From assembly GCA_002715785.1 (NCBI GenBank), contig PBAA01000026.1, positions 22,255 to 31,760 of the forward strand: 9,506 nucleotides of DNA, given 5' to 3'. The notes under the pieces are model-generated. The model was not told where the DNA came from, did not search any database, and saw nothing but the letters and a program-made list of their open reading frames with translations. This DNA is from Gammaproteobacteria bacterium (GTDB lineage Bacteria > Pseudomonadota > Gammaproteobacteria > Pseudomonadales > Azotimanducaceae). The stretch's first letter is position 1, and each line of letters starts with the position of its first letter. Of the stretch, positions 1 to 7,530 are shown piece by piece. A program made the position numbers and the translations under genes.

Positions 1-1373
1 TCGGGAAACGTTTGAACCTCTATCTTTCCGTGATTCGCGTTGATTTTTTCTAGCACAGGAACGCTTTGATCCGGTGGAACTTGAAGATCCAACGTACCGT
101 ACACTGCAAGAAGTGGGACTTTAGACAATTCAAGATCGCCCCGCGGATCGTAATCCAAGAAGTAACGAAACCAATCCGTCACGATCGCATCGACCTGGAC
201 CTCGTCGTTGAGGTTTAGCAATTTTCGTTCGACCTCATCAAACTCTGCCAACTCTGACTGATAAATGTCTCTCGCAATCGCGCGTCGTTCTTCAAAACTC
301 GCGTTCATACGGGCTGCGGTATAAAGCGATTCATTCATCGCTGCGATCTTTTTAACAAGGTCGTCCGCGATCGGGAATGGCTGACGTTCAATGATCATCC
401 TCACTTGGCGTTGATGAATTTGTTCTCCCGAGACGGCTGGCCCCGCCATCAACACGCCGCAGGAGAAAGGAGCCTCTCGCCCCGCCAATATCGAGACCAC
501 GTTGCCGCCTTCACTGTGCCCGATCACGCCGATTCGATGAGCAATGACATCCGGTCTACTCCGTAAATACGTAATTGCAGCGAGGGCATCATCGGCAAAA
601 TCTGCGGTAGTGGCCGTGGAGATGTTCCCTGTCGATTGAGCAAAGCCACGATCGTCGTATCGAAGCACGCCGACGCCGTGGCGTGTCAGATAATCGGCCA
701 ACACCCAGAAGGGTTTGTGACCCACAATGGTCTCGTCCCTATCTTGAGCACCGGATCCAGTAACCAACACGACGACGGGGTAATCCCCCGTTTTCGGTAA
801 CGTCAGCGTGCCAGCCAGGGTGACATCAGGAGCTCCTCCATCAAAGCTCACGTCTTCGATATCGTAAGGAAACGGTGGTTTCGGATTCTGTGCACGAGCA
901 CGAGCTGAGTCTTTATCGACTCGCCCAAGATTAAGTTCCAGGTCCGCCGATTGGGACCATCGCCCCCTAACCAATGAACCGTCACGACTCAAAGTTCCAA
1001 CGTATCCGGCATTGATGGAATCGACGTTGAAGGACAGCTGTTCACCATCAAAAGAAACGGTATCAGCGGGGATGCCATAGGCATTCTGGTCGGGACTGTC
1101 GAACCTCACCAAAAGTCCATCGTCTCCGTTTTCGACGTGGACAACGATTCGAAGGTTCACCTGCGACAGCGTGCCGTCCCACACGCCGACAATCCGATCC
1201 AGTCCCACCGTACCCATGGCGGTGGCTTCAGTTGAATCAGTGGCTGGTCCACAACCCAGCAGCAAAAGCGGGGTTAATACAAGGTGCCAGGCTCGTCGCC
1301 CTACGCGACCGCGTCCGCTCCTTGGACGCGAGGAAAAAATGGGCCTAGCGGATTGCCTCGAGCAAACTTTCAT
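1..1373 (-). CDS. Lipoprotein alpha/beta hydrolase with N-terminal beta-rich domain (C-terminus beyond window)
   Basis: Serine hydrolase of the alpha/beta fold (S33/COG1073-like), probably an esterase or peptidase anchored in the cell envelope; substrate unknown. I read it directly: 457 codons are open and the frame runs off the left edge. A basic stretch with paired Arg at 26-27 and a hydrophobic core leads to a lipobox LLGC with Cys41, so it should be a lipoprotein. Residues about 45-150 form a beta-rich module (VGVWDGTLS...GRWSQ) often found in front of such hydrolases. The catalytic domain has VTGSGAQDRDE, the nucleophile motif GHSEGG with Ser287 (codon 513-515), and YGTLDLQVPP with the probable acid Asp429; the catalytic His must lie past the edge. 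The ATG at 1373 overlaps the ribE end by 29 bases and has no clear ribosome binding site; a GTG at 1388 is an alternative. No other start precedes the lipobox, so translation is probably coupled to ribE. Confidence 0.88.
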   Translation of the reverse strand, partial: MKVCSRQSARPIFSSRPRSGRGRVGRRAWHLVLTPLLLLGCGPATDSTEATAMGTVGLDRIVGVWDGTLSQVNLRIVVHVENGDDGLLVRFDSPDQNAYGIPADTVSFDGEQLSFNVDSINAGYVGTLSRDGSLVRGRWSQSADLELNLGRVDKDSARARAQNPKPPFPYDIEDVSFDGGAPDVTLAGTLTLPKTGDYPVVVLVTGSGAQDRDETIVGHKPFWVLADYLTRHGVGVLRYDDRGFAQSTGNISTATTADFADDALAAITYLRSRPDVIAHRIGVIGHSEGGNVVSILAGREAPFSCGVLMAGPAVSGEQIHQRQVRMIIERQPFPIADDLVKKIAAMNESLYTAARMNASFEERRAIARDIYQSELAEFDEVERKLLNLNDEVQVDAIVTDWFRYFLDYDPRGDLELSKVPLLAVYGTLDLQVPPDQSVPVLEKINANHGKIEVQTFP

Positions 1374-1974
1374 CTTGAAGGGCCGCACGAACTGTATCGA
1401 CGATCGCCTGGGTCTGGGAATCCACTTCGAGATTGATCCGATCCCCTACTTCGAGTCGGTTAAAGGTTGTCCTAGCCAGGGTCTCCGGTATGAGGCTGAC
1501 GACAATCGCCGCTGCCGAACGATCCACCTCGGCGATGGTTAGGCTGACCCCATTAAGGGCAACGAAGCCCTTAAGCAGGAGATAGGCCATCCACTCCCGC
1601 GGCACGACTACGGTGACTAACCGATGACCACCATCAGAAGCTATATCACTTACGACGGCTACTCCAGCAATATGGCCCGAAAGAATGTGGCCGCCGACTT
1701 CGTCGCCGACCCGGAACGAACGCTCAACATTAACGGTCGTGCCTGGCGCGAGCTCGCCCAAGTTCGACAGTTCGACAGTTTCCTTAATGAGATCGAAACC
1801 AACCAACGACCCATCGATTTCGGTCGTCGTTACGCACGCGCCATTCACCGCGATCGACGCACCAAGCTCGAGACCTGCAACAAGGCCACCAAGATCAACG
1901 GCGATACGCGTTATTCCGGCGCCGGTCTCGCTGGAGACAACATTGCACACGCCTTGAACAATACCGGTAAACAC
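1345..1974 (-). CDS. ribE: Riboflavin synthase, alpha chain
   Basis: Cytosolic enzyme that dismutates two 6,7-dimethyl-8-ribityllumazine molecules to riboflavin plus the pyrimidinedione, the last step of riboflavin synthesis (called ribC in E. coli). At 209 residues it has the normal length and the two tandem lumazine-binding repeats. Repeat 1 opens with the signature MFTGIVQ and has SIAVNGACVT with the conserved Cys47. Repeat 2 (from about residue 97) follows GGHILSGHIAG at 94-104 and has FVALNGVSLTI. The start is GTG at 1974, fixed by the invariant MFTG N-terminus; I see no strong ribosome binding site. It lies 56 bases after the TPR gene and overlaps the start of the lipoprotein hydrolase. 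No FMN riboswitch-like leader fits in that gap. It may be read through from the TonB operon or have a weak promoter of its own. Function is very secure from the motifs. Confidence 0.97.
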   Translation of the reverse strand: MFTGIVQGVCNVVSSETGAGITRIAVDLGGLVAGLELGASIAVNGACVTTTEIDGSLVGFDLIKETVELSNLGELAPGTTVNVERSFRVGDEVGGHILSGHIAGVAVVSDIASDGGHRLVTVVVPREWMAYLLLKGFVALNGVSLTIAEVDRSAAAIVVSLIPETLARTTFNRLEVGDRINLEVDSQTQAIVDTVRAALQDESLLEAIR

Positions 1975-2030
1975 ACCGAGCCCGTCTTGTGATTATGAGT
2001 GATTAACCTACGCGGGTTGGGCGCAACGAA

Positions 2031-3398
2031 TCAACCTGCAAATTCAGCCTCTGCTTTTGCCAATTGGTCCCGTCGAATGCGATCTCGGTCAATGTACGTG
2101 ATCCACTGATTGCAGATCCGTTCGACGGATTCATTCTTATCGGCTCGAGCGTGCCGACGGGCAGTCACAAAAGTGCTTCGTGCCTGCGTCAGTCGATCTC
2201 GATTAAATAAGCACATGCCCAAAACGATTTCTGCGTTGTATTCGCGATCAACCCCTTTTTCGAGCGCACTATCGGCGGCATCCGTACACTTTTTGTACTG
2301 ATCCTTCTCCAAGTAAAGCTGCGACAACCTTGAGAAAATCTCACCGTCATCTGACAACTTGCCAGCGTCTTCCAGAACGGGAATGGCATCGTCAACATCT
2401 TGCGCAAGCTGGTATGCCTGTCCGAGGCTCTGCAAGTTCTTCGCCGTCGATTCAACCAACTCATCGTCAAATCCTTCCTGAATCCACTTCGCCGCTCGGA
2501 AAGGAACCTCTTCTTGCATCAAGAGGCCACCGTAATTGAGAACGTCACGTTCACGATCCAGAAATCCACCAGCGTGAGCGACCTCCATAGCCAAGACTTG
2601 CTCGCGCTCAAAGCCTTCTTGTCCGTATATCCCAGCTAATTGAACCCAATAGTCGCGTTTCGGATAGTCCCGAACCAGCACATGCAGAACGTCGAGCACG
2701 CGGTCCCATTTATCCTGTTCAAAATAGAGGAAACGAAGCAGCTGCCACCAGTTTTCCTTGATAGGCAACATGTCGCGCGCTTCGGCCATTGAGATCGCAA
2801 GCTCAATCTGCTCCGTCGCGCCTGGGTAGTCCTTCATGGCGTAATACACCTGTCCCATGAAGTACCTCGGATTTGGACCCGGGTCGTCACCAAATTCTTC
2901 TTTTTTCTGAAGCCAAATTTCCATCATATCGAGGGACCGCTGATGTTCTCCCTCAACAAAATAGAGCTGAGCTAGTGAATACATGGTTCCGTGCTCAAGC
3001 CCTTCGGTGATGTCGTCCCCTTGCTCCAGTACTTTTTCGTAATAGTGAATGGTCCCCGCGTTGTTCTCTTTCGACCACATGATGACCGCAAACATCGAAT
3101 AGACCTGGCCCAATTCGTTGCCGTTATAGCGACGGCTGCGCTGCTCCATGTCGACCAGGACTTCCAACGCGGCGTCGTACTCTTTGAGGTCCATCAATTC
3201 CTGCACCTGGGCGAACTTCCGGTACGTCATTTCAGAGATGTTGGGAACGCGTCGCGCCTTTCTTCGTTTTCGCTCTTCAGCCGCAAACGCGACCGAGTCC
3301 ATGGCTGAGAATGATTCAAAGCCCGTAACTTCGCGTACCGCTTGCCCGCCGAAGTCGAGCAAAAGAACCGCGACAAGAGAGGCCATTAGTTTTTTCAC
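2031..3398 (-). CDS. Exported tetratricopeptide-repeat protein of the TonB/TtpC operon
   Basis: A 455-residue protein made almost entirely of helical TPR-like repeats from about residue 58 to 440 (for example YDAALEVLVDMEQ, GTIHYYEKVLE, AIPVLEDAGKL). The N-terminus MKKLMASLVAVLLL is a signal-type sequence, so it probably acts in the periplasm; cleavage could fall near GQA (18-20) or, less typically, at AFA (37-39). A very basic patch, RKRRKARR, lies at 43-50. TPR proteins at the end of exbB-exbD-tonB operons are a recurring accessory of the TtpC-type systems, where they are thought to scaffold or modulate TonB; the exact role here is inferred. The start is a GTG at 3398 chosen for a perfect AGGAGG (3404-3409) five bases upstream, which itself overlaps the tonB stop codon, so the two genes are tightly linked. 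Confidence 0.88.
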   Translation of the reverse strand: MKKLMASLVAVLLLDFGGQAVREVTGFESFSAMDSVAFAAEERKRRKARRVPNISEMTYRKFAQVQELMDLKEYDAALEVLVDMEQRSRRYNGNELGQVYSMFAVIMWSKENNAGTIHYYEKVLEQGDDITEGLEHGTMYSLAQLYFVEGEHQRSLDMMEIWLQKKEEFGDDPGPNPRYFMGQVYYAMKDYPGATEQIELAISMAEARDMLPIKENWWQLLRFLYFEQDKWDRVLDVLHVLVRDYPKRDYWVQLAGIYGQEGFEREQVLAMEVAHAGGFLDRERDVLNYGGLLMQEEVPFRAAKWIQEGFDDELVESTAKNLQSLGQAYQLAQDVDDAIPVLEDAGKLSDDGEIFSRLSQLYLEKDQYKKCTDAADSALEKGVDREYNAEIVLGMCLFNRDRLTQARSTFVTARRHARADKNESVERICNQWITYIDRDRIRRDQLAKAEAEFAG

Positions 3399-3403
3399 CC
3401 GCT

Positions 3404-3409
3404 CCTCCT
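3404..3409 (-). promoter_or_regulatory. Shine-Dalgarno AGGAGG for the TPR gene
   Basis: Perfect AGGAGG five bases before the GTG at 3398. It overlaps the TAG stop of tonB (3408-3410), so ribosomes finishing tonB sit on this site. It settles the GTG start. Confidence 0.85.
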
Positions 3410-4010
3410 AGGCGTCCGTTAACTCGAACGTAATTCGATTCCGAACACCGCCGACTTCAATGGGCTCACCATTGACGACCTTCGGTTTATATTTGAACTT
3501 GAGCGATGCATTCATTGCCGCACGATCGAAGATACCGGGCGGTTTCGAATCAAGGACCTTTGGATCGCGAACAGCACCGGTTTTGGTCACAGTGAACTCG
3601 AGCAACACATATCCCTCAATCCCTCGGGCCGCCGCCCGTCGAGGATACATTGGCGCGACCTTGACGATCGGCAAATATTCACCATCTGACGAAAATCCTC
3701 CCGCTCCTTGAAGATCGATATTCACGTCGACCTGCACCATGCCTATTTCAACACCCGCAGAGGTCGTCGCATCGAACGTCGGCTTCGGCATATTTGGCGG
3801 CGGTTCATCGGGTGGGGGCGGGGGCTTGGGCTTACGTTGTTTGACGATAAGCTCCTCGTCCTCTTGCAATCGAACAAAGTCGAGGATTTTTCCGCCTTTG
3901 GCCTCGTTCAACCCGCTTTCGTCCGTACTGATCACTGCCTGCATGACGTAAAGCAGGACGACGGTGACGATCGCTCCCACAAAAACACTGGCAGAGTATC
4001 GTTTAACCAC
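3408..4010 (-). CDS. tonB: TonB energy-transducing protein
   Basis: Inner-membrane-anchored protein that carries motor energy from ExbB/ExbD to TonB-dependent outer-membrane receptors. In its 200 residues I see one N-terminal membrane segment (about 8-28), a short proline/lysine-rich span at 59-77 (KPKPPPPPDEPPPNMPKP), and a TonB C-terminal domain at about 110-198 with the hallmark MYP at 121-123, GYVLLEFTVTKTG, PPGIFDRAAM and KYKPKVVNG. The proline-rich span is short compared with E. coli TonB, as in TonB2-type proteins. The membrane segment lacks a histidine, unlike the SxxxH motif of E. coli TonB. Start is GTG at 4010 with a GAGG-like site about nine bases upstream that overlaps the exbD stop region. 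It lies 14 bases after exbD and immediately before the TPR gene. Identity is secure; which receptor it serves cannot be told. Confidence 0.94.
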   Translation of the reverse strand: MVKRYSASVFVGAIVTVVLLYVMQAVISTDESGLNEAKGGKILDFVRLQEDEELIVKQRKPKPPPPPDEPPPNMPKPTFDATTSAGVEIGMVQVDVNIDLQGAGGFSSDGEYLPIVKVAPMYPRRAAARGIEGYVLLEFTVTKTGAVRDPKVLDSKPPGIFDRAAMNASLKFKYKPKVVNGEPIEVGGVRNRITFELTDA

Positions 4011-4024
4011 GGCGGTACCCTCTA

Positions 4025-4432
4025 TTAGTCCTCAGTTGAAATCGCAACTTCCGTCACGCCCGCACCTCGGGCGGCATCAAGCACACCCTTCAATCGTTCA
4101 TACTTCGCCAAGCGATCCGCCTGAATGACGATCCCTCCTTTGGGATTTTCAGCATGTAAACGCTCGATGTGCGCACGTACCGTCTCTGGATCAACCTTAT
4201 TTTTATCAATCCAGATATCCCCATTCGGACCGATGGCCACCAGAACGCTCACCAGCGGCTTAGCCGCATCGGTTAACGCGTCGGGTCGGAGCACATCAAT
4301 GCCCGCTTGTTTAATAAAGGTCGCGGTAACGATAAAGAATATGAGCATGATGAACACCACATCCAACATCGGCGTCAAATTGATATCTGAATCATCCGAA
4401 GACCCTGAAAATCGATTCATCCGGCGCGCCAT
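4025..4432 (-). CDS. exbD: ExbD/TolR biopolymer transport protein
   Basis: Proton-channel partner of ExbB. It has 135 residues with a cytoplasmic N-terminus, one membrane segment and a periplasmic domain. The diagnostic motif INLTPMLDVVFIMLIFFIVTATF occupies about 17-39 (Asp24 corresponds to the essential membrane Asp25 of E. coli ExbD). The periplasmic half has the ExbD pattern VLVAIGPNGDIWIDKNKV followed by VIQADRLAKYERLKGVLDAARGAGV near the end. The ATG at 4432 shares one base with the exbB TGA stop (TGATG), which points to translational coupling. It belongs with the adjacent exbB and tonB in the TonB motor rather than Tol-Pal, since no tolA, tolB or pal gene is nearby and tonB follows directly. 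Confidence 0.96.
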   Translation of the reverse strand: MARRMNRFSGSSDDSDINLTPMLDVVFIMLIFFIVTATFIKQAGIDVLRPDALTDAAKPLVSVLVAIGPNGDIWIDKNKVDPETVRAHIERLHAENPKGGIVIQADRLAKYERLKGVLDAARGAGVTEVAISTED

Positions 4433-4962
4433 CAGCTAGATCCCCCGGCGGCTTCCAGAGTCAAGTGGTCCTCTAGGAGTTCGGTTTCTCGATCAATCTT
4501 GCGGCGAACAAACGTAGAACCCATGATGCCCGTGAGCGAGGCAATCATTCCACACATCGTGGGTATGGTCGCTTGTGATACGCCGGCAGCCATCGATCGG
4601 GCATTTCCACCTTGGCTCGCCATGGCATCAAACACCGAAATCATGCCCGTCACCGTGCCAAGCAACCCCAGCAGCGGACAGAGGGTTATACAGGTGAGAA
4701 TAAGCGGCAAACTGCCGCGTATCAGCGCCCTCGTTTCGGAAATAACCGAAGTTCGAATTGCACGAGCGCTCCAAGAAGTGCGCTCAGCCCGACCGACCCA
4801 TTGGCCGACCACGCCATCCACGATCGCTTCGTGCTCGAAGAAAAAATACCAGATACGCTCGAACAACAACGTCCACATCAAAAATGTCGTCGCCGCGATG
4901 TAATAAACGACGTTCCCGCCGAGTTCAAAGAACCCAACGATCGCGTAATAAATATCTCCCAC
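4432..4962 (-). CDS. exbB: ExbB-type proton channel subunit (MotA/TolQ/ExbB family)
   Basis: Inner-membrane stator that with ExbD converts proton flow into work on TonB. A compact 176-residue member with three membrane segments at about 17-41, 84-112 and 128-149. The family core is clear: CPLLGLLGTVTGMISVFDAMA at 95-115 and AGVSQATIPTMCGMIASLTG at 126-145, where the pore-lining polar residues of the family lie. The cytoplasmic loop between segments 1 and 2 is short. Start is GTG at 4962, six bases after the stop of the TtpC-like gene, with no strong ribosome binding site; coupling to the upstream gene is likely. This is the second ExbB-type domain of the operon, the first being fused in the TtpC-like protein. 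Such short ExbB paralogues paired with a long one are typical of TonB2/TtpC loci. Confidence 0.94.
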   Translation of the reverse strand: MGDIYYAIVGFFELGGNVVYYIAATTFLMWTLLFERIWYFFFEHEAIVDGVVGQWVGRAERTSWSARAIRTSVISETRALIRGSLPLILTCITLCPLLGLLGTVTGMISVFDAMASQGGNARSMAAGVSQATIPTMCGMIASLTGIMGSTFVRRKIDRETELLEDHLTLEAAGGSS

Positions 4963-4968
4963 GCGCGA

Positions 4969-6432
4969 TTAGCCGAGCGTCTGCCCGGATTCCTCAGCGT
5001 GCTGCGCGATCAAGCCTTGTGCCTGCTCTTCCAGTACATGCGTTACGGATCGACTGCGTTGCGCCAGAATTGCATGCAACAGTGTCGTAGGTATCGCGAC
5101 ACACAGACCCAACACCGTCGTCATCAACGCGATCGAAATACCACTCGCCATAATCTTCGGATCACCCGTACCGAAGAGCGTGATGGCCTGGAACGTTTGA
5201 ATCATCCCAATAACCGTGCCGAGCAGACCCATGAGAGGGGCAACCACCGAAATCACCTGGATAATGTTGATGAATTTGGTTATCGACGGTGTTTCCTGCA
5301 GGATTGCCTCGCCAAGTTTGAGATCGAGTGTTTCGACATCGACCCCGCGATTATCTTCGTGGACTTTGAGGACCCTTCCGAGCGGATTATCGTCTGTCGG
5401 TGAATCGGCATTGTCACGTTGTTGGTTCACCTTGCGTCCTACCAACGAAAGATCGACGAGACGCCATAGTGCAAGTAACACACCGATGATCCCGACCCAG
5501 ATGATGATCGCTCCCATGATGCCACCCTGACCATTCACAAAGCCCTTGCCAATGGATCCGACTTGCTCACCCAACGTCGCTTTCTCGACCTCAAGGCTCA
5601 ATAACGACCCTCTGGTCGGATCGACGGCCAGTGGAACCATTTCTCCACGATCCGCGCTAAAAAGGCCTTCGGCCGTGCTCTGAAACTCACTCGAAGGTTG
5701 ACGGGCCAATTCCACGAGAGCGCCAACATCAATGTCGTAATTTAAGTAGCCGTCCTCACCAACAATATTAAACGCACCAACGCGCACGACTTGCCGTTGT
5801 TCTTTAATACCATCAAGCCGGTTGACGGTGGTGGTGAAACGGGAAACTTCACCCGTTCGGTTCATCTCTTGTTGCAGCGCTTCCCACAATTCCGACATCT
5901 CTTCAATGGAAGCCAACTGCGTCGCACTACCCATCTTGACGGCTAGTTCACCCAACGGTTCACCGCGACCTGGGTATTCAGCACTGACGATCGAACCCTC
6001 GAAGACACCGCGCGTGTCGCCCGCAACTTGTTGCAGAACGCCAAATAGTTCGCGCAGGGATCCAAGACGCTTGTCGAGTTGCTCCGTCATATTCCCGATA
6101 CGAATTTCGTTCTCTTCAAATTGGGTTTCGAGCCGTTCACTGCGAAGCTCTTCTCGCCGCTTTTCAGCGTTGGCGTCGTCCAGCATCCCCTGCTGGTTTG
6201 TCTTCCGGGCGAGGAAATCCCTCTCCCGCTGCACGTGCTCGCGACTTTCAACGACACGTCGTTCCTCCACGTTTTTTAGGAGGTCGCCCAGCGTATCCGC
6301 AGGCACAACGTCAAGCCCCACTTGTATGACAGCACTTTCCTCGGTCGCTGCTTCTTCCGACTGGACACTAATCGCAACAAGCCCTGCGAGTGCGATGAAC
6401 ATGCCGTGTTTTATTCGAGTTCGTACATTCAT
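4969..6432 (-). CDS. ttpC: TtpC-like TonB2-system protein: coiled-coil periplasmic domain fused to ExbB-type domain
   Basis: A 487-residue accessory subunit of TonB2-type systems. In order: signal-type N-terminus (about 1-24), a charged, Glu/Arg-rich predicted coiled coil (about 50-135), a further periplasmic domain to about 295, a membrane segment GAIIIWVGIIGVLLALW near 304-320, then a MotA/TolQ/ExbB domain with PLMGLLGTVIGM at 399-410 and GISIALMTTVLGLCVAIPTTLL at 431-452. This layout matches Vibrio TtpC, which is needed for TonB2-dependent iron-siderophore uptake; the function here is inferred from that. I chose the ATG at 6432 over the in-frame TTG at 6438 because GGAG (6441-6444) lies eight bases before the ATG but only two before the TTG. 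The start lies two bases after the stop of the DUF3450 gene, and exbB follows after six bases. Confidence 0.91.
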   Translation of the reverse strand: MNVRTRIKHGMFIALAGLVAISVQSEEAATEESAVIQVGLDVVPADTLGDLLKNVEERRVVESREHVQRERDFLARKTNQQGMLDDANAEKRREELRSERLETQFEENEIRIGNMTEQLDKRLGSLRELFGVLQQVAGDTRGVFEGSIVSAEYPGRGEPLGELAVKMGSATQLASIEEMSELWEALQQEMNRTGEVSRFTTTVNRLDGIKEQRQVVRVGAFNIVGEDGYLNYDIDVGALVELARQPSSEFQSTAEGLFSADRGEMVPLAVDPTRGSLLSLEVEKATLGEQVGSIGKGFVNGQGGIMGAIIIWVGIIGVLLALWRLVDLSLVGRKVNQQRDNADSPTDDNPLGRVLKVHEDNRGVDVETLDLKLGEAILQETPSITKFINIIQVISVVAPLMGLLGTVIGMIQTFQAITLFGTGDPKIMASGISIALMTTVLGLCVAIPTTLLHAILAQRSRSVTHVLEEQAQGLIAQHAEESGQTLG

Positions 6433-6434
6433 GC

Positions 6435-7211
6435 TCAAGACTCCGGTGCAATAACGGGCACAGCGAACAAGCCGGCCGTGAGTTGTTTACGAGCCATTTT
6501 GATACCCCGGCTCACAGAGGTCGCATAGTCGGACTCGTCAATCTCTTCATATCGTTTGGATTGTCTATTCCACCAGCCAGTAATTTCCCGATCTTTAGAC
6601 TGCCAAACAAGCGCCACGCGTCCGACTTTCAATAAGTCAACGATGATGTCTGAGCCGTTGAGTGTGATCGTGTCGCTGTATGCTTCAAGCGTCCGACCGT
6701 ATTCGTTCTCAATCTGGTACGCGCCAAGGACCTGACTGAATTTCTCGGATACCGCCACGTCCGCGCGATCCATAATCGTCCGTAATCGCTCGATACGCTC
6801 TCGACGTTCGTCAATACGGAAAGGGATGTCCAAGCCCACAAACTGATCAATTCCCTCGATCATGCGCAACATGAGCGGCATCACCTGTCGTTCGACTTCA
6901 GTGACTCGATCAATCGAGGCCGCCAATTCCCTCATCTCTCGTTCTTGCACTGCAATCTGTCGCTCAAGCTGACGGTTGTATACCTGCAGACCCTCAATTT
7001 CTTTTAGCACCACCTTGTAATCCGCATAGAGCTCTCGGGTTTGTTCGGTGGTGGCATCAATTTTGACTTGAGATATTTTGGCCTGCGCATTAATTTGCTC
7101 GGCCACTTTGAAGATGTCGTTGATAACCGTCGCGCCGGGGCTCACCGTCATCACGGTAAGCGAGAGTCCGACCAACAACATCGACAATCTTGATACTTGG
7201 ACGTTTTTCAT
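6435..7211 (-). CDS. DUF3450 family periplasmic coiled-coil protein
   Basis: A 258-residue protein of the DUF3450 family, of unproven biochemical function, which heads TtpC-type exbB-exbD-tonB operons in gammaproteobacteria. A signal peptide (about 1-28, MKNVQVSRLSMLLVGLSLTV) precedes a long Glu/Arg/Gln-rich region at about 35-105 that should be a coiled coil (KEIEGLQVYNRQLERQIAVQE). The C-terminal half carries the family-like stretches MIEGIDQFVGLDIPFRIDERRERI, GRTLEAYSDTI and TGWWNRQSKRYEEI. Probably periplasmic and working with the TtpC-like protein encoded next; that partnership is inferred from gene order. The ATG at 7211 is preferred over an in-frame ATG at 7289 because AGGAAG (7216-7221) lies just upstream and the signal peptide begins there. 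First gene of the operon. Confidence 0.9.
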   Translation of the reverse strand: MKNVQVSRLSMLLVGLSLTVMTVSPGATVINDIFKVAEQINAQAKISQVKIDATTEQTRELYADYKVVLKEIEGLQVYNRQLERQIAVQEREMRELAASIDRVTEVERQVMPLMLRMIEGIDQFVGLDIPFRIDERRERIERLRTIMDRADVAVSEKFSQVLGAYQIENEYGRTLEAYSDTITLNGSDIIVDLLKVGRVALVWQSKDREITGWWNRQSKRYEEIDESDYATSVSRGIKMARKQLTAGLFAVPVIAPES

Positions 7212-7530
7212 TCGACTTCCTACAGGAAACAAAAAGTTCAACTCCAAACAACGTAAGCTTTCACCAAGCCTACGCTGTCCGAAAAACATACGCCGCGATT
7301 AGCGTTCCGCGAAAAATGATTCAACAAGCCAGAGCTTGTGGCCCAGCTTATTGATCTTCAGGACCTTCCACGCCCCCATCCACGGACCGTGAAGGATCAA
7401 CAAAGCAGATAAGGATGTCAACACACGAAACCACTCGATTTTGCGTGTAGATACATGGCATCACGACCGTATCAAAACGGCTGTAATGGCGATGCGCATT
7501 CCAACAAAATCCGTCGCTCCTCGACAACGT
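7212..7530. other. Intergenic region upstream of the TonB operon, likely holding its promoter
   Basis: No convincing gene in about 320 bases. The ribosome binding site AGGAAG for the DUF3450 gene lies at 7216-7221. On the minus strand a perfect -35-like TTGACA lies at 7416-7421, but no good -10 hexamer follows at 16-18 bases, so the promoter is not pinned down. An imperfect inverted repeat pairs 7364-7372 (CCTTCCACG) with 7388-7395 (CGTGAAGG), one C bulged; it has no T-run. An 8-base palindrome ATGCGCAT is at 7492-7499. I see no clear Fur box, although TonB operons are often iron-regulated, and no strong rho-independent terminator after the small gene ending at 7531. Confidence 0.5.

Noticed and set aside
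1171..1992. Several plus-strand frames across ribE and the hydrolase N-terminus
   Set aside because: They mirror well-supported minus-strand genes with diagnostic motifs and have no features of their own.
4612..5403. 263-codon open frame on the plus strand
   Set aside because: Lies antisense to the exbB and ttpC-like genes; its product is an Arg/His/Gln-rich low-complexity string with no motif, as expected from a reverse-strand shadow.
5822..6454. 210-codon open frame on the plus strand
   Set aside because: Antisense to the ttpC-like gene; Ser/Arg-rich composition and no domain or ribosome binding site.
7212..7289. N-terminal extension of the DUF3450 protein from the ATG at 7289
   Set aside because: The signal peptide begins at the ATG at 7211, which has an AGGAAG site just upstream; the extension would bury the signal sequence.
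7212..7530. Fur box for the TonB operon
   Set aside because: AT-rich stretches such as the one near 7310-7325 do not show the repeated GATAAT pattern by eye.
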